Part shown: positions 11,546-19,616 of the stretch, in pieces
Numbering within the stretch: the first letter of the stretch is position 1
How the letters are laid out: each line of letters starts with the position of its first letter
DNA from: Flectonema sp. DT1601
Lineage: Eukaryota > Euglenozoa > Diplonemea > Diplonemida > Diplonemidae
DNA length: 64,000 bases
Reading direction: 5' to 3'
NCBI GenBank assembly: GCA_964019425.1
Contig: OZ025845.1
Location: 558,001 to 622,000 of the forward strand
Made by a program: the position numbers and the translations under genes
The notes under the pieces: model-generated
Database searches by the model: none
The model's input: only the letters and a program-made list of their open reading frames with translations
What the model was told of the DNA's origin: nothing

Positions 11546-14500
11546 CCGGCGGAGGACGGAAGGAACTGGGCGGAGACACGGAGACGTCTCCTGCTACAAG
11601 CTGGCGACGTTGAGAGGAACCCCGGACCGAGACCACGAATCGATGGGCTCACCGTGGGAACAATCAATGTCACCACACTAGAAGGAAAAATAGATGCCAT
11701 CACAGATCTGAACCTAGATCTGATAGCTCTACAGGAAACTTCTCTGACGGGCCCACAGCAACGCCAGATGAAAAAACAGCTCGGTGAGAGAGGATGGGAA
11801 GCGACGTTCGGGTTAGAGTGCAAATTACTAACCGATGGGCAAAAGACGTGGACGGCGGCGGGAGGCGTGGCCATCTTGACGCGCACTGGTACACCGGTGA
11901 GAAGGATAAAACACGATCGGCTCGACAACACAGGACGATTCGTACACGCGGGAGTGTCGTACGGAAATGGCAAGGTACTGCACGTTTTCTCGTTCTACGG
12001 AGACGTACGTTCGGCGGTCTACACGGAAGAGTTGATTGCGGAGATGCTCGTGGAAGCAGCAGCTCTGGGTGATGTTCCCGTATTTATAGCGGGGGACTTC
12101 AACGTCGAAACAACGGAATCGCCGGCGCTTCTGTCGGCTTTCGCACACGGACTCTGGATAGATGCCGCCGTCTCGATGGGAAACATGACACCGACAAGCG
12201 AAGCGGGAAAAGGACTTCGTAGAATCGATGCTATTCTGATGAACCGCGGGGCGGCGACAGCAATCTCGAATGACACAACGATTCATGTGCATAAGAGTGA
12301 GCTGATCCCGACACACAAGCCGGTCATCATTAGAAAGCTCAGCATCTCACGCTACAACGAGAAGGCTCCTAGGCTGATAGTACCGAAACAGTTGGATACC
12401 TCCGAGACAACGGACCCGAGTGAGGGGAAGGCCGAAAGGCAACTCCACTGGACGCGAGCTGTAGCGACGGAAGATCCTGACAAGATGCTGGAGGCGCTTG
12501 GAGAGATCATCGAAAGATACCTTCTGACGGGAAAGCTGGAGATAAGTAACCCAGCCAAGTACAAGGGACGCGGGAAGAAGCGTGAGCCTGTGATGTGGAC
12601 GAACGCGGCGAAACAAGACGGGAGAGGAGCGACGTGCAGGGAAACGCGAAGAAGACTGCAGAAGATACGTGTTCTGGAGGAAGTGATGAAAATCACAAAG
12701 CAACGCGATGGTCCGACGGTGCCGTCCCACAAAGTAATGAAACTCTGGAAAAAATTACGAAAACTCGATCCGACGACGGGATCCGAAATACCACAGACGG
12801 AGGAGCTTCGGATACTACTACAACAAGCGAGACAGGAGCAAGCGATAGAAAGCAAGAAGCTCCGAACTGAACGCATCCGCATGTGGAAACGGAATGTTGT
12901 CGACAATTGGAATGACGACCGCACGAAGGTTTTCCAGTGGATCAGGAACGTCGAGCAATCGAAGACTGTTCTGATGGAAAAGGCAGATGGAAGCTGGACG
13001 GCCAACTGCTCCGAGATGGATGAGGCCATGCACGCGGCATGGGACCCCATACTCAAAAAGTACTTATCAGACCCGGAACCAGACTGGATGAAGTTCGAAG
13101 AACGGTACAGCAACTACATCGAGGAACACCCGATGCGATGCGAAGATATCACCGGGGAGGACGTTGCAAAAGCCCTCAGAAGGACTAGCTCGCGCAAAGC
13201 AGCTGGGGTAGACGGCTTCAGGATATCGGAGCTCAAGTCGCTACCGGAGGACATGATTCAGATGATAGCGGAATTCTACAACATAGTGGAGAGAACACAC
13301 TGGCCGGAAGCACTTCTCACGGCACTGGTGTCGGCCATACCCAAAGGGGCAGGGACGAAACCACTGGAGCAGAGACCCATTACGGTGACATCCGCACTTT
13401 ACAGGCTATGGGGCTGTATACGTATGGAAAAGGATGTAATGGAGTGGCAAGAGAAGTGGGCTCACGACGGGCAGTACGGCTACCGGAAGGGGAGATCTAC
13501 GCTCGACCTCAGCTGGAAGATAGCACTAGACGTGGAACACGCAACTCTCTACGGAGAAGAGATTGCTGGAGTGACCACGGACTTCAGGAAGTGTTTCGAC
13601 CTGATCCCGCACGACATCCTCCTGAAATTGGTGAAGGAATTGGGCCTCGGTGATAAGATCCTGAGAACTGTGACGGATGTCTACCGGCGACTCAGAAGGA
13701 GATTCAAGTTCCCGAGCGGCGTCGGAGAAGAATTTGCCACCACCAACGGAATACTGCAAGGATGTCCGCTCAGCGTGGTGCTCTTCAATGCGCTGAGCTC
13801 GATACTCAGCAAAGCAATCGAGAGGGAAGCCGATGTGACGCCCGGATCGTATGCGGACGACCTGACATTGTTTGGATCACGAACGAAGCTACAAGAAGGC
13901 GTGGAAGTCGTTGCGGAGTTCTGCACCCTGACCGGACAAGAACTCGCGCCTCAGAAATGCAAGTGGTTCTCGAACAGAGACCAGGGCCAGACCAACATCA
14001 CAATGGGGGACACAACTCTGGACTTCGATGACAGTGTCGATATCGTGGGATGCCACCTCAGTATGAAAGGAACCACCAAGCAGATGGGGAGGATCACGGA
14101 AGAAGTGCTCGATAGAGCGAGGCGAATCCGGTTACTTCCGCTCAGATATCAAGCGAAGGAACAGATAGCTGCAGCTAGTGTCATGCCCAAGGCGCTCTTC
14201 GGAACGGCACTGTACGATCCCGATGCGACGCGACTCGGACTGCTGAGAAGAGCAATGGCAACGGGGATTTTCCGCAAACTTGGAGGGAAAAGAACTAAGA
14301 TGTCGCACACCATGGGCCTAACGCTACTCTGCAAGGGACATTGTGTGGATCCCGCGACGTACATTAGGTACAACAGACTCCTTGCACTCACCAGAATGCT
14401 ACCGAAGCTAACTGAGAGGATACGCAGGGTATGGGAACACCTGCAAGAGCACACTGAAGCGACGAGAGGACCAGTCGGCCTCGCCCTGAGTACTCTGAAG

Positions 14501-16282
14501 GAACTTGGATGGGAATGGTCAACTTTCTCGGTCTTCGAAGGTCCGGGAGGGATGACCGAACACGGAAGGCTGGATGCGGGGCGCTGGCGGCACGATGTCA
14601 GAGAGGCGTGCAGGCGTTTCACCTGGAACAAAACAATTGCGGAAACGAGACGGGTAAACCTGAGAGGTATTGAAGCGGGCATCGACCGGAAAGAGACCCT
14701 GAAGGTCCTGAAGGAAGGAAAGGGCGACCCCTACCTGCGCGGAGTAGTGAAGCACTGCCTCCTGGACAACGTGTACACTGGCTCGATGAAGGCGGGAAAC
14801 AAGAACTGCGCGCACTGCGAGGAGGTTGACGACGTAGAGAGGACGGAGACCCTCGAGCACGTGAACTGGGATTGCAGAGCTTATGACACAATCCGACAGG
14901 AATACCCGCAAGTGATGCTACAAGTTCGAAGCGATTGGCCCAATTGCCTGAGGCTACTCGGCATCAAGCCCGACAATGTGGAACTGCCGGCGGGGCTCAC
15001 CGGAGACCTACAACGAATGTTCGCACGGATCAGGCTCCGCAGGGACGACTACCAACAACTGGAGGAGAGACGGCTGACGGTTGTGGAATACGCTGGGAAC
15101 AAGGAACCGGAAGTAGTTATGCGATACAACAACAAACTGGAAAAGTACATGCCAGTATACACCCAATGGCCCGAAGCCCTTGGATTGACCTTGTACTTAG
15201 CGCTTGCGAGCTACCTGAGGGAACTGAAGTGGCCTCGACAGCCAGACGGGGTCGGAGTCACCTTCCTGGAATTAGCGATCGACTTCGAAGCGTATGCGGG
15301 GGTTGACATACCGACCACAGTCCACGAAGGCCACGTAGCGAAGTGCACCAAAGACAGAGCCGCCGGGAAGAAAGCTGACGTCATGTGTGGACTGATGCTA
15401 AGATTGAACTTGGTTCACAAGCATTTAGAAGGCGAGGAACAAAGAACCTTTCCCGACTACTGCGTAGGAAGCAACAAAGCCTTACGTCCACTAGGAGCCC
15501 CGGTACTGAAAGGTTTGAAGAAACGACCAGCTTTTCTGATGGGAGACGAAACAGTAGACACAATTCGGAGGACGGTCCAAGAGGCGAACGACGGAAAAGC
15601 TGACAAAATCAGATTCGGCTTCGAGACTGAGTGCAGGCACTCGAGCGAGAGGGAAGGGAGAGCGGAGAAATGGATAACCGCGGCACGACTTTTCCCATCA
15701 AAGGAAAAAGACGTACAGCTGAGGAGGGAGCTCTGCGAGCGAGGACCGACACGCCCGCCACCCGAGGTCGTCAAGAGACCGGGCATCGCGGAGGGACAAG
15801 GAACGATGAACTCGACGTGCTACGGACACTTCAAGAAGAAATGCAATAGTTGTCGACGGGCCGGAAACACCATCTACCAGTGCTGCCACAACCATCACAC
15901 TCTGGGGGATGAAGATGGACAAATACCGATATGGGACTTTTGCAGCAAGCACAAGCTTACTCCATGTGCAGTCTGCATAGTGATCGGCAGAGGATCTGAG
16001 CAATGTTGCAGAAACAGCCACCACCGATGCCGTCACCACGAGATGGCTCCCTGCAACGACTGCAAGCGGAATCCGGATCCGGAACAACGGACTGCCACGA
16101 AATGCTGCAACAAAAAGCATCACGGGCCAATTATAAGGACGTTGACGAGGAGGGCGAAGCAGCCGACGAAGCATGATATGCAAACCAGCACATCGCTTCT
16201 AAAATTAGGTTTCACCAAACAAATGAAACCGAAAGCAGAGGAAACCCCGGAAAGGGAACCACAGGACAAGGGGTTAACTTAG
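11546..16282 (+). CDS. LINE-A ORF2: endonuclease, reverse transcriptase, Cys/His-rich tail
   Basis: The frame is open from just after the ORF1 TGA to TAG at 16280-16282. After the 2A peptide comes an AP-like endonuclease (TINVTTLEGK, IALQETS, FIAGDFNVETTES, LRRIDAILMNRG). The reverse transcriptase follows, with VSAIPKGAG, RPITVTSALYRLWG, TTDFRKCFDLIPHDIL, GILQGCPLSVVLFN and the catalytic YADD near 13850. A C-x2-C...H...C zinc motif (CAHCEEVDD, then HVNWDC) lies near 14810-14880. No RNase H is recognisable. The last 110 residues hold three copies of a C-x2-H-x4-C-x2-C then CC...HH module (about 15815-16130), unusual for LINEs. No AUG precedes the endonuclease, so ORF2 is probably made by read-through of the ORF1 stop. 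Confidence 0.85.
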   Translation, partial: PAEDGRNWAETRRRLLLQAGDVERNPGPRPRIDGLTVGTINVTTLEGKIDAITDLNLDLIALQETSLTGPQQRQMKKQLGERGWEATFGLECKLLTDGQKTWTAAGGVAILTRTGTPVRRIKHDRLDNTGRFVHAGVSYGNGKVLHVFSFYGDVRSAVYTEELIAEMLVEAAALGDVPVFIAGDFNVETTESPALLSAFAHGLWIDAAVSMGNMTPTSEAGKGLRRIDAILMNRGAATAISNDTTIHVHKSELIPTHKPVIIRKLSISRYNEKAPRLIVPKQLDTSETTDPSEGKAERQLHWTRAVATEDPDKMLEALGEIIERYLLTGKLEISNPAKYKGRGKKREPVMWTNAAKQDGRGATCRETRRRLQKIRVLEEVMKITKQRDGPTVPSHKVMKLWKKLRKLDPTTGSEIPQTEELRILLQQARQEQAIESKKLRTERIRMWKRNVVDNWNDDRTKVFQWIRNVEQSKTVLMEKADGSWTANCSEMDEAMHAAWDPILKKYLSDPEPDWMKFEERYSNYIEEHPMRCEDITGEDVAKALRRTSSRKAAGVDGFRISELKSLPEDMIQMIAEFYNIVERTHWPEALLTALVSAIPKGAGTKPLEQRPITVTSALYRLWGCIRMEKDVMEWQEKWAHDGQYGYRKGRSTLDLSWKIALDVEHATLYGEEIAGVTTDFRKCFDLIPHDILLKLVKELGLGDKILRTVTDVYRRLRRRFKFPSGVGEEFATTNGILQGCPLSVVLFNALSSILSKAIEREADVTPGSYADDLTLFGSRTKLQEGVEVVAEFCTLTGQELAPQKCKWFSNRDQGQTNITMGDTTLDFDDSVDIVGCHLSMKGTTKQMGRITEEVLDRARRIRLLPLRYQAKEQIAAASVMPKALFGTALYDPDATRLGLLRRAMATGIFRKLGGKRTKMSHTMGLTLLCKGHCVDPATYIRYNRLLALTRMLPKLTERIRRVWEHLQEHTEATRGPVGLALSTLKELGWEWSTFSVFEGPGGMTEHGRLDAGRWRHDVREACRRFTWNKTIAETRRVNLRGIEAGIDRKETLKVLKEGKGDPYLRGVVKHCLLDNVYTGSMKAGNKNCAHCEEVDDVERTETLEHVNWDCRAYDTIRQEYPQVMLQVRSDWPNCLRLLGIKPDNVELPAGLTGDLQRMFARIRLRRDDYQQLEERRLTVVEYAGNKEPEVVMRYNNKLEKYMPVYTQWPEALGLTLYLALASYLRELKWPRQPDGVGVTFLELAIDFEAYAGVDIPTTVHEGHVAKCTKDRAAGKKADVMCGLMLRLNLVHKHLEGEEQRTFPDYCVGSNKALRPLGAPVLKGLKKRPAFLMGDETVDTIRRTVQEANDGKADKIRFGFETECRHSSEREGRAEKWITAARLFPSKEKDVQLRRELCERGPTRPPPEVVKRPGIAEGQGTMNSTCYGHFKKKCNSCRRAGNTIYQCCHNHHTLGDEDGQIPIWDFCSKHKLTPCAVCIVIGRGSEQCCRNSHHRCRHHEMAPCNDCKRNPDPEQRTATKCCNKKHHGPIIRTLTRRAKQPTKHDMQTSTSLLKLGFTKQMKPKAEETPEREPQDKGLT
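11588..11629 (+). other. 2A ribosome-skipping peptide, LINE-A
   Basis: The frame reads LLLQAGDVERNPGP, which meets the 2A consensus (D-V/I-E-x-N-P-G-P). In 2A peptides the ribosome skips the bond between the last Gly and Pro, so upstream and downstream parts are released separately. It lies 42 bases after the ORF1 stop and directly before the endonuclease domain. Confidence 0.85.
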
Positions 16283-16804
16283 GTTGGCCGAACCAGTGCC
16301 TCGTCATCTCACCGTGCTAGCAAGCCTGAATGACAGCACTCAAAATGGTACATATATAATTGTTCACAAATCACTTCTCTTGACCTTTCAGGTCTTAGTA
16401 GTGTCGCTATTATTGGGGATGGGTTTTTGTCTTGTTGTTCAGAAATTATTTCTCTTGACCTTTCAGGTTTTAGTAGAGTCACTGCAATTGGGCGTGGCTT
16501 TTTGTATAATTGTTCACAAATCACTTCTCTTGACCTTTCTTGTCTTAGTAGTGTCACCACTATTCATAATTACTTTTTGTCTGATTGTTCACAAATTACT
16601 TCTCTTGATCTTTCTGGTCTTAGTAGTGTCACTACTATTGGGAATAACTTTGTACTTGAATGTTCAGAAATCACTTCTCTTGACCTTTCAGGTCTTAGTG
16701 GTGTAACTGAATTGGGAAACTACTTTCTCTATAAATGCGATGCACTTGAATCTGTTGAGTTGCCTGAAAAGAATAGAGCACTCTTTGAGTTAAGACGTGA
16801 ATAG

Positions 16805-17048
16805 TCATTAAGAAGGTAGTGAGTCGATTGTTTGTTTCTAAACAATTTCTGGAAACCATTAAATGAGAAGTGGCGTTTAATACCACACATTGTCCTAACG
16901 ATAGCAAAGTTTCCCTTCATTGGTCCCTCATCCCCCGTTTTTCTGTTTCAGTGTTTTCAGTGTTAAGGACATCAGTCTTGTTTTATTTTAACGATTAAGC
17001 TTTTGATATCCTTTTTTTAAATAGAACAGTGGAATGATGTGTTTTTTT
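16805..17048. other. Intergenic sequence after the LRR gene
   Basis: No gene or clear signal; AT-rich 3' flank of the LRR gene up to the inverted-repeat element. Confidence 0.5.
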
Positions 17049-18285
17049 AAGGGTCATGGCCCAAAATACCCCAAAACCCAGCCTGACTGTACCCTGGGGT
17101 CTCAAATCCCACATAGCTGGTTATGAGGATGGGTCACAGTCACCAGGATATCCAGCACCATGAATCTTTAGAAGAGTGATACAGCTTGGCATGTGTGCAG
17201 GGGCGCCGGGTCACCTAAATTTACTTGAAAGTCGGGGCAGTTCGAACGTCAACATTCACATTAGCAAGCAACCAGTCCTGAGTACTTAAAGAACCCAACC
17301 ATTACGTGCATCAGCCACAGTCACACTTAGTATAGGACACGGATCTGCTATGCAGGGAAGTGACTTGAACTCGTTCAACTAATTAATGTGTGTAGATATA
17401 AGCGCCGCGAATTGACGGGTCTGAAGTTATGCTTTCCGAAGAGAGCAACCACCCACGCGAGTGTTATTTTGACGCCATAGCCTGTAGCTTTCAACGCGTA
17501 ACAACCAGGGATTATTCTCAGTAAGGCCGCCGTCACCGTGAAGCTGCTACAAACATAACCCAACAACCACAATGAATCAACCCTTATAAGAAAATTTGGA
17601 TCACAATTATCACTCGTTATTTTAAATTATAACAAATCTCATGCTTAGCCCTTCCCTTTCAACAGGACGATGGTATCCAAAAGTTACGTGTCTGAAATCA
17701 TCGAGAAGCTCTGGCTGGCTGAGTGTGTCCGAGGTGAGTAACGACATGTGAGAGGAATTGCTTGTTACACTTTTTGCCAGCTTTGTCACCGACTTCACAG
17801 TGAAGCTTACGGCTACTGACCGCAAGATTTCTGCCAAGCACTTCGAGGAAATGCTGGCCTGGCTTTTTCCGCAACTATGATGCGGGTAGGACGAGGTAGG
17901 TAGTTGTCCACCCGTCCCTCCCCGCCCGTGCATGTGCAGAAAACTTGCACTTCTTGTCAGCGCATATCAGCTGCGCGCGGGTTCTGTCGCTCTACTTCGC
18001 TCTTACCCGCTGGGGCTCAGGCAGCGAAGAGGATGAGGAAGACTGGGAGGAGTGGGAGCAGAATGTATTCTGTATTCTGAATTAGACAGGTCAGAATTCT
18101 CGGTTGCTGATGACATTTTTTGAGGAACTACCTGAGGAGAAAGTTGTTATAAATCCGAATAAATTGAACCTGTGGGAGCCTTCCTGTACACAAATTGACT
18201 TACAAGTTCCCAAAGCCCGAGGTTCGGTGTATTTTGGGCCATTTGCAAAAAAAGTGGGGTATTTTGGGCCACTGCCACTGCCCTT
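17049..18285. mobile_element. Probable non-autonomous DNA transposon with imperfect terminal inverted repeats
   Basis: The left end begins AAGGGTCATGGCCCAAAATA and the right end, read on the other strand, begins AAGGGCAGTGGCAGTGGCCC and continues AAAATACCCCA. The two ends thus match after a 6-base insertion. A second copy of the CCCAAAATAC core lies 30 bases inside the right end. The 1.2 kb between has no coding potential but is less homopolymer-rich than the flanks. No clear target-site duplication was found, so an inverted duplication of other origin is possible. Confidence 0.45.
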
Positions 18286-19026
18286 ATTGATTATACCTTT
18301 AATAAACAACAGTACAAAAACAACCATCAAATGAAGTATAGTAAAAGTATTAAAAGGAAAGAATATAATGATCTGATTTAGAGAGAGTTCAACGATTTAA
18401 AGTTTTTGGAAAAGTACGAAATCCATATAATATTAAGACCCATTGTATTGGTTAGAATCAAGAGTAGTAGTTAGACGACACAACTTAACATTATCGATGA
18501 CAAGAGATTTGATGCTTTCATACTGACGTGTATTAATAAATTGCTTAGTTGAGGTTCTTAACCTCTCTAAGTGCAAAGCAGTATTCGAAAGTTCTTCCTG
18601 AATCTCCGACAGATGACAGGTAGACAGTTCCATCATACTTTCTTCGATACAGACAGCCAACCGTTTTTAGCCGCCATGCTGAAGGAATTGGACTTAATGA
18701 GTTTCCTGCTACACATAGCCATACCAAGACGGAAACTTCTGTGGCACGACCGAAGTCATGCGAGCCATCACACAAGCATACAACCGCATCGATATCAAGG
18801 AGATACATGACATCTGGACAGTGGAACTATACTATCACGGTATCGTGGGAACGAAATTCACACAAAATCACTACGCCGACTATAAAAGAATAGATTTATT
18901 TCCGGCACACAAACAAATATGGCACACTCTAACAATGTTGAGACCTTCATCTGCGTGAGATGTGGCCGGTGCGATAAACAGCGCTTGGAACACAAAATAT
19001 CTGTGCCATTGAAAATATCCCAGTGG
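18286..19026. other. Non-coding interval upstream of the tRNA region
   Basis: About 740 bases without a supported gene or repeat. The frames present are short and show no domain. Confidence 0.4.
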
Positions 19027-19032
19027 AAAAAA
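19027..19032 (-). terminator. Pol III terminator of tRNA-Val
   Basis: Six T residues on the minus strand, two bases after the tRNA 3' end, the usual Pol III stop signal. Confidence 0.75.
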
Positions 19033-19034
19033 TT

Positions 19035-19106
19035 ACAGCTACTCGGGATTGAACCGAGGATCCCTCGCGTGTAAGGCGAGTGTCCTAACCACTAGACGAT
19101 AGCTGC
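19035..19106 (-). tRNA. tRNA-Val (anticodon UAC)
   Basis: On the minus strand 72 bases fold as a cloverleaf. The acceptor stem is GCAGCTA with TAGCTGT (one G-U pair) and the D arm lies in TCTAGTGGTTAGGA. The anticodon stem CTCGC/GCGAG has loop CTTACAC, giving anticodon TAC. The T arm is CTCGGTTCAATCCCGAG. The A box and B box (GGTTCAATCCC) are intact, there is no intron, and CCA is not encoded. LINE-B ends about 12 bases upstream of its 5' end in the same orientation. Confidence 0.92.
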
Positions 19107-19125
19107 TTCGAAAATTCTTTTTTTT

Positions 19126-19156
<31 letters not shown>

Positions 19157-19591
19157 GGTTACACTCGTCTGTGCTACCAAACTCTTTGTTTTTGTTCTTT
19201 TCACTTCTATGTTTTGTCTTTCTTTTATACTTTCTTTTTGACTTAAGTCTGACAAATTGGAAAACACGGGAAACATAGGTAGGCTCCGCCTGAGGACGTA
19301 AGAAGAGCGGCAACGGAAAAAAATAAATGGTCACGCGTCCTTGAAATTGGACACACGAAGCTAATTCGGTTACCATTCCTACCATCGATAAGGAAAACAA
19401 AGAGTCGAGCATATAACTAGAGCGGTGGTCAAAGACCACTTGAACAGCCCGAAGGCCTGCCCTCAAGAGAAATTTATAAGGAGAATAGGAGAAGAAGGAG
19501 AAAGGAGTATTGGAAGGGACACTGAGACAACACCGAAGGTGATGTGCAGTTACCCAACCAGGAGATGATTGATAATGATGAAAATACTAAA
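19157..19591 (-). repeat. LINE-B 3' UTR module with conserved hairpin
   Basis: This stretch is about 96% identical to 27613-28047, the 3' UTR of LINE-C. It includes a perfect hairpin at 19425-19439 (GTGGTC, three-base loop, GACCAC). LINE-E keeps the hairpin at 25507-25521 in otherwise diverged sequence, with a G-U pair replacing G-C or A-U in the RNA sense. Such 3' structures are commonly the signal recognised by the element's own reverse transcriptase. Confidence 0.75.
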
Positions 19592-19616
19592 TATTGATAA
19601 AACACTTAAATGGCGA

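Larger units (their letters stand above)
9800..16357 (+). mobile_element. LINE-A: GC-rich non-LTR retrotransposon with endonuclease
   Basis: The element interrupts an LRR array. The 14 bases aattgttcacaaat occur on both sides (9781-9794 and 16358-16371) and may be the target-site duplication, although the LRR repeats themselves contain the same word, so its length is uncertain. There is almost no 5' UTR: ORF1 ATG lies 15 bases in. ORF1 and ORF2 are in one frame with a single TGA between them. There is no poly(A) tail at the 3' end. GC content and codon use (many ACG, GCG and CGG codons) differ sharply from the host gene around it. Both long frames are intact, so insertion looks recent. Confidence 0.85.
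9184..16804 (+). pseudogene. Ubiquitin-like plus BspA-type LRR gene, split by LINE-A
   Basis: The gene occupies 9184-9799 and resumes at 16358-16804 (TAG stop); LINE-A fills the gap. The N-terminus (about 90 residues, including VSFTAGGESLVCEVL and VELTFAGDVLCE) has the pattern of a ubiquitin-like beta-grasp domain. Further on come repeats of about 23 residues of the form SLDLSGLSSVTTIGDYFLSNCSQIT, the BspA-like leucine-rich repeat. About two lie before the insertion and five after it. The downstream half is still open and ends with a short acidic/basic cap. The insertion puts a TAG four bases after the last intact repeat codon, so this copy would give a truncated protein. If the locus is polymorphic for the insertion, an intact allele may exist. 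Such LRR proteins are multi-copy in many protists and take part in recognition or adhesion; the role here is unknown. Confidence 0.75.

Noticed and set aside
18091-18960. Possible small genes between the inverted-repeat element and the tRNA
   Set aside because: The overlapping short frames on both strands have no recognisable domain, no splice pattern and no consistent codon use.
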